A DNA stretch of 64,000 nucleotides from Bradyrhizobium sp. CB1650 (GCF_029761915.1 NZ_CP121695.1:5981501-6045500); one strand, 5' to 3'. Numbered from the stretch's first letter, positions 8,728-18,840 are shown. A program made the numbers and translations. Notes: generated by a model from the sequence alone, not told the origin.

Positions 8728-10518
8728 CTATTCCGCCGGCTCGAGCGCGCCGGGCCGCGTGCTCTCGACCTCGTCGAGCGGCAGATCCAGCACCTCCTCG
8801 AACTCGACGATGTTGTCGATCTCCGTGCCCATCGCGATGTTGGTGACGCGTTCAAGGATGAACTCGACGACGACGGGCACGCGGTGCTTCGCCATCAGCT
8901 CGCGCGCGGTCGCGAACGCGGCCTGCGCGTCCTTCGGATCGGTGACGCGGATCGCCTTGCAGCCGAGGCCTTCGGCCACTGCGACGTGGTCGACGCCGTA
9001 GACGCCGATCTCGGGAGCGTTGATGTTCTCGAAGGAGAGCTGGACGTGATAGTCCATGTCGAAGCCGCGCTGGGCCTGGCGGATCAGACCGAGATAGGAA
9101 TTGTTCACGACCACATGGATGTAGGGCAGATTGAACTGCGCGCCGACCGCGAGCTCCTCGATCAGGAACTGGAAGTCGTAATCGCCCGACAGCGCGACGA
9201 TGTCGCGATCCGGGCACGCCGCACGCACGCCGAGGGCTGCCGGCAGCGTCCAGCCGAGCGGTCCCGCCTGCCCCGCATTAATCCAGTTGCGCGGTTTGTA
9301 GACGCCCAGGAACTGCGCGCCGGCGATCTGCGACAGGCCGATCACGGTGACGTAGCAGGTGTCGCGTCCGAAGGCCTTGTTCATCTCCTGGTAGACGCGC
9401 TGCGGCTTGATCGGCACGTTGTCGAAATGGCTCTTGCGCAGCATCGAGCGCTTGCGATCGCGGCAGGCCGCGGGCCACGCCTGGCGCTCGCGCAACCTGC
9501 CTGACCGGCGCCACTCCCTGGCAACAGTGGCGAAGAGTTCAAGCGCGGCCTTCGCATCCGAGACGATGCCGAGGTCGGGATTGAACACGCGCCCGATCTG
9601 GGTCGGTTCGATGTCGACATGCACGAAGGTGCGGCCCTTGGTGTAGGTCTCGATCGAGCCGGTATGGCGGTTGGCCCAGCGGTTGCCGATGCCGAGCACG
9701 AAATCGGATTCCAGCATGGTGGCGTTGCCGTAGCGGTGGCTGGTCTGCAGGCCGACCATGCCGGCCATCAGCACGTGATCGTCGGGGATGGCGCCCCACC
9801 CCATCAACGTCGGCACCACCGGCACGTTCACGGCCTCGGCGAATTCGACCAGGAGGTCCGAGGCATCGGCGTTGATGACACCGCCGCCCGCCACGATCAG
9901 CGGCCGCTCGGCGGCATTGAGCATCTCCAGCGCCTTCTCGACCTGCTTGCGGGTCGCAGTGGGCCTGTAGACCGGCAGCGGCTCGTAGGTCTCGTCGTCG
10001 AACTCGATCTCGGCGAGCTGCACGTCCAGCGGCATGTCGATCAGCACCGGTCCCGGCCGGCCCGAGCGCGTCACGTGAAAGGCCTGGCTGAACACGCGCG
10101 GCACCAGTGCCGGCTCGCGCACGGTGACCGCCCATTTGGTAACAGGCTTTGCGATCGACTCGATATCGACGGCCTGGAAATCTTCCTTGTAGAGCCGCGC
10201 CCGCGGCGCCTGCCCGGTGATGCACAGGATCGGGATGGAATCGGCGATCGCCGAATAGAGCCCGGTGATCATGTCGGTGCCGGCCGGCCCCGATGTGCCG
10301 ATGCAGACGCCGATATTGCCGGCCTTGGCGCGCGTATAGCCTTCCGCCATGTGCGAGGCGCCCTCGACATGGCGCGCGAGGATGTGGCGGATCGAGCCGC
10401 GCTTCTTCAGCGCCGAGTAAAGCGGATTGATCGCGGCCCCGGGAACGCCGAAGGCGGTCGAGATGCCTTCCTTCTCCAGAATTCGCACGGCTGCATCGAC
10501 GGCTCGCATCTTCGCCAT
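8728..10518 (-). CDS. gcl: glyoxylate carboligase (tartronate-semialdehyde synthase)
   Basis: 596 residues. A ThDP- and FAD-dependent enzyme that condenses two glyoxylates to tartronate semialdehyde plus CO2. The diagnostic feature is Val51 in [17 protein letters not shown], where almost all other ThDP enzymes carry the cofactor-activating Glu; E. coli Gcl also has Val51. The PP motif is [34 protein letters not shown]. First gene of gcl-hyi-glxR. It is preceded by a 178-bp intergenic region with two dyads and by the iclR gene, pointing to IclR control. It links glyoxylate, here probably from oxalyl-CoA reduction, to central metabolism. Confidence 0.96.
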   Translation of the reverse strand: MAKMRAVDAAVRILEKEGISTAFGVPGAAINPLYSALKKRGSIRHILARHVEGASHMAEGYTRAKAGNIGVCIGTSGPAGTDMITGLYSAIADSIPILCITGQAPRARLYKEDFQAVDIESIAKPVTKWAVTVREPALVPRVFSQAFHVTRSGRPGPVLIDMPLDVQLAEIEFDDETYEPLPVYRPTATRKQVEKALEMLNAAERPLIVAGGGVINADASDLLVEFAEAVNVPVVPTLMGWGAIPDDHVLMAGMVGLQTSHRYGNATMLESDFVLGIGNRWANRHTGSIETYTKGRTFVHVDIEPTQIGRVFNPDLGIVSDAKAALELFATVAREWRRSGRLRERQAWPAACRDRKRSMLRKSHFDNVPIKPQRVYQEMNKAFGRDTCYVTVIGLSQIAGAQFLGVYKPRNWINAGQAGPLGWTLPAALGVRAACPDRDIVALSGDYDFQFLIEELAVGAQFNLPYIHVVVNNSYLGLIRQAQRGFDMDYHVQLSFENINAPEIGVYGVDHVAVAEGLGCKAIRVTDPKDAQAAFATARELMAKHRVPVVVEFILERVTNIAMGTEIDNIVEFEEVLDLPLDEVESTRPGALEPAE

Positions 10519-10696
10519 ATCGGACCTCGCTCGGTTGCGTCAGCGAGCGTGATCATCGAATGTGCAAAGCGTGATCTCAACGAGATCGGTTTTATTTCCC
10601 GCGGAGTGGAAGGTGCGGGAGAAAGCCGCATAAAATCAGGCGTTTGACGGGCTCGCGCCATGGAAACAGACGAGCCTCGAAAATCGCGGGCTCTGT
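10519..10696 (-). promoter_or_regulatory. gcl promoter region with dyads (IclR operator candidates)
   Basis: Between iclR and gcl, GATCTC-AAC-GAGATC at 10573-10587 is a perfect 15-bp inverted repeat, 55 bp upstream of the gcl start. Nearby, TTCCCGCGGAGTGGAA (about 10596-10611) has TTCC/GGAA ends and a CCGCGG core like several IclR-family sites. Which, if either, is the operator is not decided. Confidence 0.4.
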
Positions 10697-11545
10697 TCAG
10701 GCCTGTTTCGTCTCCGGCATCACGCCACCGAGTGCCGCCGTGAGCTCCGCAGCCGTCTCGCGCACGACGCAGCCGATCTCCGGCAAGCGCTCATCCGTGA
10801 TGCGGCTGGTCATGCCGGAGACGGAGATTGCGGCGAGCGGTTCGGCGCGATCGTCGAAGACCACGGCGGCGACGCAGCGTAGGCCGATCTGCGCCTCCTC
10901 GTCGTCGATGGCATAGCCTTGCTCGCGGATCCGCCCGAGCTCTCGGAACAGGTCGCTCGGCCGCACGATCGACTTCTCGGTCAGCCTCGGCATGCCGTGA
11001 TGGCGGATGATGGCGCCGACATCCTCGTCCGAATAGGTCGCGAGCACCGCCTTGCCGACGCCGGAGGTGACCATCGCGACGCGGCCGCCGACCTTGGTCA
11101 ACGAGCGCATGATCTCGCGGCTCTCCATCCGCGTCAGCACTATGATGAACTCGTCGTCGACCACGGCAAGGTTGGCGGTCTCGCGGGTGAGATCGCGCAG
11201 CTTGCGCAAATACGGAACCGCCTGGGCCGAAAAATTGCGCCGCCGCGCGAAGCTCGCGCCCACCGTGAAGCTGCGCACCCCGACATGCCATTTGGACTGG
11301 ACGCGGTCGAACTGCACGAAACGGCGGCTCTCCAGCGTCGCCAGCAGGCGGTGCACGGTCGAGGTCGACAGCCCGGTGCGGACGGCGAGATCGCTGAGGC
11401 GATAACCCTCGTCGTCCTCGGCCAGCGTCTCCAGAATCGACAGCGCGCGGTCGACCGACTGTACGCCGCCGTCGCGCGCCTCGTGATCAGCCTCCGCGGG
11501 CGATCGGGGTTCGAGCGATTTACGCCTGATCACGTTCTTGCTCAT
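10697..11545 (-). CDS. IclR family transcriptional regulator
   Basis: 282 residues. The N-terminal winged helix runs over VQSVDRALSILETLAEDDEGYRLSDLAVRTGLSTSTVHRLLATLESRRFVQ (about 27-80), followed by the IclR effector domain (about 95-270) ending in ISVSGMTSRITDERL. Some E. coli relatives (AllR, IclR) sense glyoxylate. Start chosen at ATG 11545 (MSKNVIRRKSLEPRS); the longer frame runs into a repeat. It sits directly upstream of gcl-hyi-glxR in the same direction, so it very likely controls that unit, with glyoxylate as a reasonable but unproven ligand. Confidence 0.9.
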   Translation of the reverse strand: MSKNVIRRKSLEPRSPAEADHEARDGGVQSVDRALSILETLAEDDEGYRLSDLAVRTGLSTSTVHRLLATLESRRFVQFDRVQSKWHVGVRSFTVGASFARRRNFSAQAVPYLRKLRDLTRETANLAVVDDEFIIVLTRMESREIMRSLTKVGGRVAMVTSGVGKAVLATYSDEDVGAIIRHHGMPRLTEKSIVRPSDLFRELGRIREQGYAIDDEEAQIGLRCVAAVVFDDRAEPLAAISVSGMTSRITDERLPEIGCVVRETAAELTAALGGVMPETKQA

Positions 11546-11556
11546 CGCGACCTGAC

Positions 11557-11752
11557 TGTTCTCCCTCTCCCCGCTTGCGGGGAGGGGTCGGGGTGAGGGG
11601 GAGCCTCCACGGGAACGGTAACAGATGGACTCGTGGAGAATCCCCCTCGCCCGGATTGCTCCGCAACATAGCCGAAGCTCCGCTTCGGCGTTCTTACAGA
11701 ACGGCCGCCGAAGGCGGCCTACGCCTCTCCGCGCAAGCCGGGAGAGGCGAAA
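11557..11752. repeat. GC-rich interspersed repeat (CTCCCTCTCCCCGC family)
   Basis: Starts CTCCCTCTCCCCGCTTGCGGGGAG, contains GGTGAGGGGGAGCCTCC and CCCCCTCGCCCGGAT, and ends in GGGAGAGGCGAA. The same ordered blocks occur at 31373-31520. It lies in the 220-bp gap between iclR and the acyl-CoA synthetase gene. Paired arms allow large hairpins that could act as transcript ends. Confidence 0.7.
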
Positions 11753-11765
11753 GGTCTTCTTCAGC

Positions 11766-13895
11766 TCAGAGCAGCCCTGCCCCGCGCGCCCATTTGTACT
11801 TGGCGCCCAATACCTCGACCGGCAGTTCGGTCGAATAGGCATAGGCCGGGATGCCGTTCTGGTAGAGATATTCGGCGGCTTCCTCGACCTCGACGTCGCC
11901 GGCGAGCGAGGCGACCATGGGTTTCACGAATCCCTTGGCCTCCATCTCCTTCTTCACCTCGACCATGTTGCGGGCGAACACCATCGGCGGAGTGACGATG
12001 GTGTGCCAGTAGCCGAGGATCAGCGCGTGGATGCGATCGTCGGACAGGCCGAGCTTCACCGTGTTGACGTAGGTGATCGGCGGCTCGCCGCCGGTGATAT
12101 CCACAGGATTTCCGGCAGCTCCAAACGGCGGGATGAACTTGCGGAAGGCCGCATCGAGATCCGGCGGCATCGACATCAGCGACAGGCCGTTGTCGACGCA
12201 GGAGTCCGACAGCAGCACGCCCGAGCCGCCCGCGCCGGTAATGATCAGCACGTTCTCGCCCTTCGGCGTCGGCAGCACCGGCACGCCGCGGGCGAATTCG
12301 AGCAGTTGCCGCAAGCTGCGGGCGCGGATCACGCCCGATTGCTTGAACACGTCCTCGTAGATCCTGTCGTTGCCGGCGAGCGCGCCGGTGTGTGAGGACG
12401 CCGCCTTCGCGCCGGCCGAGGTACGGCCGGCCTTGAGGACGACGACGGGCTTCTTCTTGGAAACGCGTTTTGCCGCTTCCGCGAAAGCGCGCCCGTCCTT
12501 GAGGTCTTCGCAGTGCTGCGCGATCAGGTTGGTGTTCGGATCCTGCTCGAAGAAGGCGAGCAGATCGTCCTCGTCGATATCCGACTTGTTGCCGAGACCG
12601 ACGATCGCCGACACGCCCATCTTCGCCGAGCGCGAGAAGCCGATGATCGCCATGCCGATGCCGCCCGACTGCGACGACAGCGCGGCGTGGCCCTTGACAT
12701 CATAGGCCGTGCAGAAGGTCGCGCAGAGATTGGCCGGCGTATAGTAGAAGCCGTAAATGTTCGGCCCCATCAGGCGGATGTCATACTTCTTGCCGACCTC
12801 GACGATCTCGGCCTGCAGCTCAGGCGCCCCGGCCTCCGCGAAGCCCGACGGAATCAGCACCGCGCCCGGGATTTTCTTCTCGCCGCACTCGGTCAGCGCG
12901 CCGGCAACGAACTTCGCAGGGATCGCGAACACGGCGACGTCGATGACGCCCGGCACGTCCTTGACGCTCTTATACGCTTTGTAGCCGAGGATCTCGGGGG
13001 CTTTGGGATGGATCGGAATGATCTCGCCCTTGTAGCCGCCGTTGATGAGGTTCTTCATCACGGAGTTGCCGATCTTGCCGTCTTCAGCCGAGGCGCCGAT
13101 CACGGCGACGGCCTTCGGCTGCATGATGCGGTTCATGGCCGCGACGATCTCTTCGGTCGGGCGCGGTTTCGGCTTGGGCTTGTAGGCGAAGTCGACGACG
13201 ATACGAACGTCGGCGGCGGTCGCATCCTTCGGCGTCGCAAACACCGGGTTGAGGTCGAGTTCGACGATTTCGGGGAAGTCCGAGACGAGCTGCGAGACCT
13301 TGACGATGACGTCAGCGAGCGCCGTGCGGTTGACCGGCTCGCCGCCGCGCACGCCCTTGAGGATCTCGTGCGCCTGGATGCCGTCGAGCATCGACAGCGC
13401 GTCCTCCTTGGTCGCGGGCGCGAGGCGGAAGGTGATGTCCTTCAGCACCTCGACCAGCACGCCGCCGAGGCCGAAGGCGACGAGCTTGCCGAACGAGCCG
13501 TCGGTGATCGAGCCGATGATCACCTCGGTGCCGCCGGCCAGCATCTGCTGCACCTGGATGCCTTCGATCTTGGCGTCGGCCTTGTACTTCTTGGCGTTGG
13601 AGAGAATGGTCTCGTAGGCCTTCTCCGCATCCTGCGCCGTCTTGACGCCGACGATGACGCCGCCGGCCTCGGTCTTGTGGAGAATGTCGGGCGAGACGAT
13701 CTTCATCACGACCGGGAAACCCATCGCGGACGCCATCTTGCCGGCCTCGCCGGCCGACTTCGCGACCCCCTCCTTCGGCACCGGAATGCCGTAGGCGTCG
13801 CAGACCAGCTTGCCCTCCGGGGCCGTCAGGCTGGTGCGGTTGTCCGCCTTGACCTGGTCGAGCACCTTGCGGACGGCGTCTTTGGAATTGGACAT
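11766..13895 (-). CDS. acyl-CoA synthetase, NDP-forming (acetate--CoA ligase family), ATP-grasp first
   Basis: 709 residues. An ATP-grasp domain (about 12-235, with VVMKIVSPDILHKTEAGGV) comes first. Then follow a CoA-binding Rossmann domain (about 255-360, PKAVAVIGASAEDGKIGNSV) and flavodoxin-like CoA-ligase domains (AALSSQSGGIGMAI, SSHTGALAGNDRIYEDVF with the phosphohistidine-type His). The family makes acyl-CoA from acid, CoA and ATP via acyl phosphate. The domain order is the reverse of the usual CoA-binding-first layout. The ATG at 13895 begins MSNSKDAVRKVL. The gene is divergent from gntR and carries operator A in its promoter, so it belongs to the oxalate regulon. Oxalate or formate is the implied acid, by context only. 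Confidence 0.82.
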   Translation of the reverse strand: MSNSKDAVRKVLDQVKADNRTSLTAPEGKLVCDAYGIPVPKEGVAKSAGEAGKMASAMGFPVVMKIVSPDILHKTEAGGVIVGVKTAQDAEKAYETILSNAKKYKADAKIEGIQVQQMLAGGTEVIIGSITDGSFGKLVAFGLGGVLVEVLKDITFRLAPATKEDALSMLDGIQAHEILKGVRGGEPVNRTALADVIVKVSQLVSDFPEIVELDLNPVFATPKDATAADVRIVVDFAYKPKPKPRPTEEIVAAMNRIMQPKAVAVIGASAEDGKIGNSVMKNLINGGYKGEIIPIHPKAPEILGYKAYKSVKDVPGVIDVAVFAIPAKFVAGALTECGEKKIPGAVLIPSGFAEAGAPELQAEIVEVGKKYDIRLMGPNIYGFYYTPANLCATFCTAYDVKGHAALSSQSGGIGMAIIGFSRSAKMGVSAIVGLGNKSDIDEDDLLAFFEQDPNTNLIAQHCEDLKDGRAFAEAAKRVSKKKPVVVLKAGRTSAGAKAASSHTGALAGNDRIYEDVFKQSGVIRARSLRQLLEFARGVPVLPTPKGENVLIITGAGGSGVLLSDSCVDNGLSLMSMPPDLDAAFRKFIPPFGAAGNPVDITGGEPPITYVNTVKLGLSDDRIHALILGYWHTIVTPPMVFARNMVEVKKEMEAKGFVKPMVASLAGDVEVEEAAEYLYQNGIPAYAYSTELPVEVLGAKYKWARGAGLL

Positions 13896-14051
13896 GTGGT
13901 TTCTCCCTTGACCTCGGTTCTTGCTCTGCAAAGCGCGCGTGTTGCGGCTGCCCGTGATGCTTGCCATCCGCCGCGCTCTGTTCCATGCCGCGGAACGGAG
14001 TGGCATTGGGCCAAGACTACTCCGCCGGCTTGGATCAAAAATGGCTGGCGA

Positions 14052-14068
14052 TGGCATTTGGTATGCCA
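14052..14068 (-). promoter_or_regulatory. operator A (TGGCAT-N5-ATGCCA), acyl-CoA synthetase promoter
   Basis: A perfect 6-5-6 inverted repeat. Read on the minus strand it is preceded by TTGGCT, whose first base lies 8 bases before the TGG, the same spacing as in the other five copies. This orients it toward the synthetase gene, 157 bp away. Probable binding site of the adjacent GntR/FCD regulator. Confidence 0.75.
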
Positions 14069-14132
14069 GAAGCCAACTTGTCAAGGCGCCCCATCGATTA
14101 GAACGCCGCAAAAAATAGCCAGCTTGACATTC

Positions 14133-14149
14133 TGGCATGTGGTATGCCA
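14133..14149 (+). promoter_or_regulatory. operator B (TGGCAT-N5-ATGCCA), gntR-oxc promoter
   Basis: A second perfect inverted repeat with spacer GTGGT. TTGACA at 14124-14129 is a consensus -35 box just upstream, so the operator covers the -35/-10 spacer, where a repressor would block polymerase. It lies 59 bp before the gntR start, implying autoregulation. Confidence 0.78.
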
Positions 14150-14207
14150 AAAACTTTCCAGTAAATAATCCTGTAAAAGACGACTCCCCTAGAGGAGGAG
14201 AATCGTC

Positions 14208-14939
14208 GTGTCCCTGCGGAAACCAACCAAGGCATTGCCGAACATGGCCGAGGCAGACATCGCAATCGTTCGTATTGCCCCGGAGAGCAGCTTCAAGAAC
14301 AAGGCGTATGACGCCTTGAAGGAAGCGATCCTCAAGATGGACATCTACTCGACGCCCGAGCCGGTGATGCTGGACGAGCGCGCGCTGTCCGAACGTCTGG
14401 GTGTCAGCCGCACCCCGATCCGCGAGGCGATCGCGATGCTCGAGCAGGACGGCTTCGTGAAGACGGTGCCGCGCCGCGGCATCATGGTGGTGCGCAGGAC
14501 CAAGAGCGAGATCGTCGACATGATCCGCGCCTGGGCGGCGCTGGAGAGCATGGCGGCCCGCCTCATCACCACGACCGCGCGCAAGAAGGACATTTCGGCG
14601 CTGCGCGACTTCTTCAAGGACTTTGGCAAGGACCGCCTGCCCGAGGATCACGTCGAGGAATATTCCAAGGCGAACATCGCCTTCCATCAGGCGTTGATCT
14701 CGCTGTCGGAATCACCGGTGCTGGTCGATCTCACCAACGACCTGCTGCTGCACGTGCGCGGCTACCGGCAACTGACCATCGGACGGAAGGACCGCACCGC
14801 GACCTCGCTGCCCGAACATCTCGGCATCATCGAAGCGCTGGAAGCGCGCGACACCGAGCTCGCCGAGAAACGCGCCCGCGATCATACCCTCGGCCTTGCG
14901 GCTTACGTCGAAGCTCACGGCCAGGAACTCTTTACCTAG
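14208..14939 (+). CDS. GntR family transcriptional regulator (FadR subfamily, FCD domain)
   Basis: 243 residues. The N-terminal winged helix (about 28-95) carries [31 protein letters not shown], the GntR signature. The FCD ligand domain (about 100-235) has the metal-site pattern NIAFHQAL (His160), EHLGIIEAL (His204) and RDHTLGL (His226), with Asn in place of the usual first Asp. FCD proteins sense small carboxylic acids through this metal. The start is GTG 14208, 7 bases after AGGAGGAG; ATG 14244 is possible. Divergent from the acyl-CoA synthetase and 76 bp before oxc, it is the best candidate to bind the six TGGnAT-N5 operators and respond to oxalate or a product. Confidence 0.92.
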   Translation: MSLRKPTKALPNMAEADIAIVRIAPESSFKNKAYDALKEAILKMDIYSTPEPVMLDERALSERLGVSRTPIREAIAMLEQDGFVKTVPRRGIMVVRRTKSEIVDMIRAWAALESMAARLITTTARKKDISALRDFFKDFGKDRLPEDHVEEYSKANIAFHQALISLSESPVLVDLTNDLLLHVRGYRQLTIGRKDRTATSLPEHLGIIEALEARDTELAEKRARDHTLGLAAYVEAHGQELFT

Positions 14940-15015
14940 CAACCTTCACCAGAAGGGCGAATCATTCGCCCCCAAAAGCCTGAAACGGCACCTTGAGACC
15001 AGGGAGACAAGGCCC

Positions 15016-16749
15016 ATGCTGAATACCGCGACCAAGTCCGAAGCACCGGGCACCGAGCAGGAACTGACGGATGGCTTCCATCTCGTCATCGACGCGCTCA
15101 AGCTGAACGGCATCAACACCATCTATAATGTGCCGGGCATCCCGATCACGGATTTGGGCCGCATGGCGCAGGCCGCCGGCATTCGCGTGATCTCGTTCCG
15201 CCACGAGCAGAACGCCGGTTACGCGGCGGGCATCGCCGGCTTCCTCACCAAGAAGCCCGGCGTCTGCCTCACCGTCTCCGCGCCCGGCTTCCTCAACGGT
15301 CTCACCGCGCTCGCCCATGCCACCACCAATTGCTACCCGATGATCCTGATCTCGGGCTCCTCCGAGCGCGAGATCGTCGACCTCCAGCAGGGCGACTATG
15401 AAGAGATGGACCAGCTCGCGATCGCAAAGCCGCTGTGCAAGGCGGCCTATCGCGTGCTGCATGCACAGGACATCGGCATCGGCCTTGCCCGTGCCATCCG
15501 TGCCGCGGTCTCGGGCCGTCCGGGCGGCGTCTATCTCGACCTGCCGGCCAAGCTGTTCGGCCAGGTGATGAACGCCGACGCGGGCGAGAAGTCACTTGTG
15601 AAGGTGATCGACGCCGCGCCGGCGCAAATCCCCTCGCCCGCTTCGGTCAAGCGCGCACTCGACGTGCTCAAGGCCGCCAAGCGTCCCCTCATCATCCTCG
15701 GCAAGGGCGCGGCCTACGCGCAGGCCGACGAGGAGATCAAGACTTTCGTCGAGAAGAGCGGCGTTCCCTTCCTGCCGATGAGCATGGCCAAGGGCCTTCT
15801 CCCCGACACACATCCGCAATGCGCCGGCGCAGCCCGTTCGACGGTGCTGAAGGAATCGGACGTCGTCCTGCTGATCGGCGCGCGGCTCAACTGGTTGCTC
15901 TCGCACGGCAAGGGCAAGAGCTGGGGCGAAGCACCGAAGAAGTTCATCCAGGTCGACATCGAGCCGAAGGAGATGGACTCCAACGTCGAGATCGTCGCGC
16001 CCGTCGTCGGCGACATCGGCTCGGTCGTCTCGGCGTTCAACCAGGCTATGGGTTCGACCTGGGCCGCTCCGCCGGCCGAATGGACCAAGGCCATCGTGAC
16101 CAAGCGTGAAGAGAACGTCGCCAAGATGGCGCCGAAGCTCATGAACAACAAGTCGCCGATGGACTATCACGGCGCGCTCGGCGTGCTGAAGAACGTCATC
16201 AAGGAGCATCCCGAGGCGATCCTGGTCAACGAGGGCGCCAACACGCTCGACCTCGCCCGCGGCGTCATCGACATGTACAAGCCGCGCAAGCGTCTCGACG
16301 TCGGCACCTGGGGCGTGATGGGCATCGGCATGGGCCAGGCGATCGCCGCCGCGCTCGAGACCGGCAACCCCGTGCTGGCGGTGGAAGGCGACAGCGCCTT
16401 CGGCTTCTCCGGCATGGAGGTCGAGACCATCTGCCGCTACAACCTGCCGATCTGCGTCGTCATCTTCAACAATGACGGCATCTATCGCGGCACCGACGTC
16501 AACGGCGTCAACTCCGATCCCGCGACGACCGTGTTCGTCAAGGGCGCGCGCTACGACAAGATGATGGAAGCCTTCGGCGGCGTCGGCGTGAATGCCACCT
16601 CGCCCGACGAGCTCAAGCGCGCCGTCAACGAGGCGATGAAGTCGGGCAGGCCGACCCTGATCAACGCGGTGATCGATCCCGCCGCGGGCTCGGAGAGCGG
16701 CCGCATCGGCAACCTCAATCCGCAGAGCGTCTTGCAGAAGAAGAAGTGA
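15016..16749 (+). CDS. oxc: oxalyl-CoA decarboxylase
   Basis: 577 residues. ThDP enzyme converting oxalyl-CoA to formyl-CoA and CO2. Glu64 in [13 protein letters not shown] is the cofactor-activating residue (Glu56 in Oxalobacter formigenes Oxc). The PP motif runs [22 protein letters not shown] to FNNDGIYRG. The C-terminus has [11 protein letters not shown], like the lid loop of Oxc. Size agrees with the 568-residue reference. ATG 15016 follows AGGGAGACAAGGCCC; the upstream open frame is the gntR-oxc gap. No separate operator is visible in that gap, so oxc is probably read from the gntR promoter and so under operator B. frc follows. Confidence 0.96.
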   Translation: MLNTATKSEAPGTEQELTDGFHLVIDALKLNGINTIYNVPGIPITDLGRMAQAAGIRVISFRHEQNAGYAAGIAGFLTKKPGVCLTVSAPGFLNGLTALAHATTNCYPMILISGSSEREIVDLQQGDYEEMDQLAIAKPLCKAAYRVLHAQDIGIGLARAIRAAVSGRPGGVYLDLPAKLFGQVMNADAGEKSLVKVIDAAPAQIPSPASVKRALDVLKAAKRPLIILGKGAAYAQADEEIKTFVEKSGVPFLPMSMAKGLLPDTHPQCAGAARSTVLKESDVVLLIGARLNWLLSHGKGKSWGEAPKKFIQVDIEPKEMDSNVEIVAPVVGDIGSVVSAFNQAMGSTWAAPPAEWTKAIVTKREENVAKMAPKLMNNKSPMDYHGALGVLKNVIKEHPEAILVNEGANTLDLARGVIDMYKPRKRLDVGTWGVMGIGMGQAIAAALETGNPVLAVEGDSAFGFSGMEVETICRYNLPICVVIFNNDGIYRGTDVNGVNSDPATTVFVKGARYDKMMEAFGGVGVNATSPDELKRAVNEAMKSGRPTLINAVIDPAAGSESGRIGNLNPQSVLQKKK

Positions 16750-16760
16750 TCATCCGGCGG

Positions 16761-16873
16761 GTCATTCCCCGCGCAGGCGGGGAATCCAGTCATCGCCGGA
16801 TCATCCTTGAGGCGAACACTGAGCCCGACTGAACTTGCAGCGAATACTGGATGCCCGCCTTCGCGGGCATGAC
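16761..16873. repeat. palindromic repeat (GTCATTCCCCGC...GCGGGCATGAC)
   Basis: GTCATTCCCCGCGCAGGCGGGGAATCCAG at the left and ACTGGATGCCCGCCTTCGCGGGCATGAC at the right form imperfect inverted arms, with local GCGGG/CCCGC hairpins. It fills most of the 153-bp oxc-frc gap. It is related in end sequence to the GTCATT repeats at 3424, 19775 and 27357. It might attenuate or stabilise the oxc-frc transcript. Confidence 0.65.
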
Positions 16874-16902
16874 GGCAACAGATAGTAAAAGGAGCAGACA
16901 CG

Positions 16903-18180
16903 ATGACAAAGGCGCTCACGGGCGTTCGCATTCTCGACTTCACCCACGTCCAGTCCGGGCCGACCTGCACGCAGTTGCTCGCATGGTTCGGTGCCGACGT
17001 GATCAAGGTCGAACGTCCGGGTGTGGGTGACATCACCCGCGGCCAGCTACAGGACATCCCGAACGTGGACAGCCTGTATTTCACCATGCTCAACCACAAC
17101 AAGCGCTCGATCACGCTCGACACCAAGAACCCCAAGGGCAAGGAAGTCCTCACCGAGCTGATCAAGAAGTGCGACGTGCTGGTCGAGAACTTCGGCCCCG
17201 GCGTGCTCGATCGCATGGGCTTCCCTTGGGAGAAAATCCAGCAGATCAACCCGAAGATGATCGTCGCGTCGATCAAGGGCTTTGGCCCCGGACCGTACGA
17301 GGACTGCAAGGTCTATGAGAACGTCGCGCAGTGCACCGGCGGCGCCGCCTCCACCACCGGCTTCCGCGACGGCCTGCCGCTCGTCACCGGCGCGCAGATC
17401 GGCGATAGCGGCACCGGCCTGCACCTAGCGCTCGGCATCGTCACCGCGCTCTACCACCGCACCCATTCGGGCAAGGGCCAGCGCGTCACGGCCGCGATGC
17501 AGGACGGCGTGCTCAACCTCGCCCGCGTCAAGCTGCGCGATCAGCAGCGTCTCGCCCACGGCCCGCTTAGGGAATACAGCCAGTTCGGCGAAGGCATTCC
17601 GTTCGGCGATGCCGTGCCGCGCGCCGGCAATGACTCCGGCGGCGGTCAGCCCGGCCGCATCCTGAAGTGCAAGGGCTGGGAGACCGATCCCAACGCCTAC
17701 ATCTACTTCATCACCCAGGCCCCGGTCTGGGAGAAGATCTGCGATGTGATCGGCGAGCCGACCTGGAAGACCGATCCGAACTACGCCAAGCCGGCCGCGC
17801 GCCTGCCGCGCCTCAACGAGATCTTCGCCCGCATCGAACAGTGGACGATGACCAAGACCAAGTTCGAGGCGATGGAAATCCTCAACAAGGACGACATCCC
17901 CTGCGGCCCGATCCTGTCGATGAAGGAGATCGCCGAGGACCAGTCGCTGCGCAAGACCGGCACCGTGGTCGAGGTCGATCACCCCACCCGCGGCAAGTAC
18001 ATCTCGGTCGGCAACCCGATCAAGCTGTCGGATAGCCCGAGCGACGTGCAGCGTTCGCCGCTGCTCGGCGAGCACACCGACGAGATCCTGCGCAGCGTGC
18101 TGGGCTTCTCAGATCACCAGGTCGCCGAGATCCACAAGTCCGGCGCGCTCGATCCGCCGCAGAAGCAGGCCGCCGAGTAA
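16903..18180 (+). CDS. frc: formyl-CoA:oxalate CoA-transferase
   Basis: 425 residues, CoA-transferase family III. It transfers CoA from formyl-CoA to oxalate, giving oxalyl-CoA for Oxc and releasing formate. Asp168 in [18 protein letters not shown] is the catalytic aspartate (Asp169 in O. formigenes Frc). The Frc-type glycine loop region is [18 protein letters not shown], and the N-terminal [16 protein letters not shown] is classic. Length equals the reference (428). ATG 16903 follows AGGAGCAGACACG. It is followed by a strong terminator, so oxc-frc ends here. Together with Oxc it forms the catalytic cycle of oxalate catabolism. Confidence 0.96.
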   Translation: MTKALTGVRILDFTHVQSGPTCTQLLAWFGADVIKVERPGVGDITRGQLQDIPNVDSLYFTMLNHNKRSITLDTKNPKGKEVLTELIKKCDVLVENFGPGVLDRMGFPWEKIQQINPKMIVASIKGFGPGPYEDCKVYENVAQCTGGAASTTGFRDGLPLVTGAQIGDSGTGLHLALGIVTALYHRTHSGKGQRVTAAMQDGVLNLARVKLRDQQRLAHGPLREYSQFGEGIPFGDAVPRAGNDSGGGQPGRILKCKGWETDPNAYIYFITQAPVWEKICDVIGEPTWKTDPNYAKPAARLPRLNEIFARIEQWTMTKTKFEAMEILNKDDIPCGPILSMKEIAEDQSLRKTGTVVEVDHPTRGKYISVGNPIKLSDSPSDVQRSPLLGEHTDEILRSVLGFSDHQVAEIHKSGALDPPQKQAAE

Positions 18181-18204
18181 GCGGAAGCACTCTGACGTGA
18201 AACC

Positions 18205-18234
18205 AAAGGGCCGCCTCTCGAGGCGGCCCTTTTT
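18205..18234 (+). terminator. rho-independent terminator of frc
   Basis: GGGCCGCCTC-TC-GAGGCGGCCC (18208-18229) is a perfect 10-base stem followed by five T, 28 bp beyond the frc stop. Confidence 0.9.
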
Positions 18235-18343
18235 GCATGAGAACGCCTGCATCACGGGCACTAACTAAAAAACTGAAAAACAACCCCATGCACAGTAGCC
18301 AACCCGTTGGCAAAATAGGGATTTCCGATTTTACGAAACCGCT

Positions 18344-18498
18344 TTGACACGTCGGGCAAAACAGGGGCAATATGCCAACGTCGAAAGAAGCGAACCGTAA
18401 CACCGAGCGTCAGCGCAATAGTTGAGTGAACCACCGTAATTCCGTAATTCGGGTCGACCAGAGAATGACGAAAGGCCGCCGGTTTCGGCGGCCTTTTT
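18344..18498 (+). ncRNA. candidate small RNA with own promoter and terminator
   Basis: TTGACA at 18344-18349, an 18-base spacer and CAATAT at 18368-18373 make a fair sigma-70 promoter. About 100 bases later a textbook terminator ends at 18498. No reading frame between them has a ribosome site and plausible protein. A terminator with no gene in front of it is the main evidence. The sequence before the promoter (ACAACCCCATGCACAGTAGCC) seems familiar to me as a recurrent intergenic stretch in Bradyrhizobium, so it may be a repeat. The rest of the gap, 18499-18840, shows no further feature I can support. Confidence 0.4.
18471..18498 (+). terminator. rho-independent terminator without an obvious gene
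   Basis: AAAGGCCGCC-GGTTTC-GGCGGCCTTTTT is a strong stem with a T tract, 236 bp beyond the frc terminator. It probably ends the candidate small RNA. Confidence 0.85.
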
Positions 18499-18840
18499 GT
18501 TGGGCTTCGCGCACGATGCAACGACACGCTTGCCCGTGTCGTCGTGACCCGTGGCGGCGGCCAACGGAGGATTTAAGACTGATCCCGAGGAACCGAGGCG
18601 ATGGCAGCTTGTTGACTCCTCAACCTGACATGCTCGCAAAAGGGCGGGCAATCCGGCACAATACCCGCCACGGGAAATGACCGAGCGCCTCGCAGCGAGG
18701 CACCTGCATGACGCTCCCGAAGAATTGACCGCTTCTCTGTTCCGAGCCTGACAGGGTCGATCCACACCAGCGAGCGTGAGCGGGAGGCGCCTCGTCCGGC
18801 GCTTTCAGGATCGCGCCCGCTCATTCGAACCGAGGTCGAG

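Noticed and set aside
11766..14687. 973-residue version of the acyl-CoA synthetase
   Set aside because: The extra 264 residues run antisense across gntR and through both operators. Family similarity starts at MSNSKDAVRKVL, 13895.
18499..18840. tRNA or transposase fragment in the gap after frc
   Set aside because: No acceptor/anticodon/T-loop pattern could be folded by eye and no transposase motif is visible.
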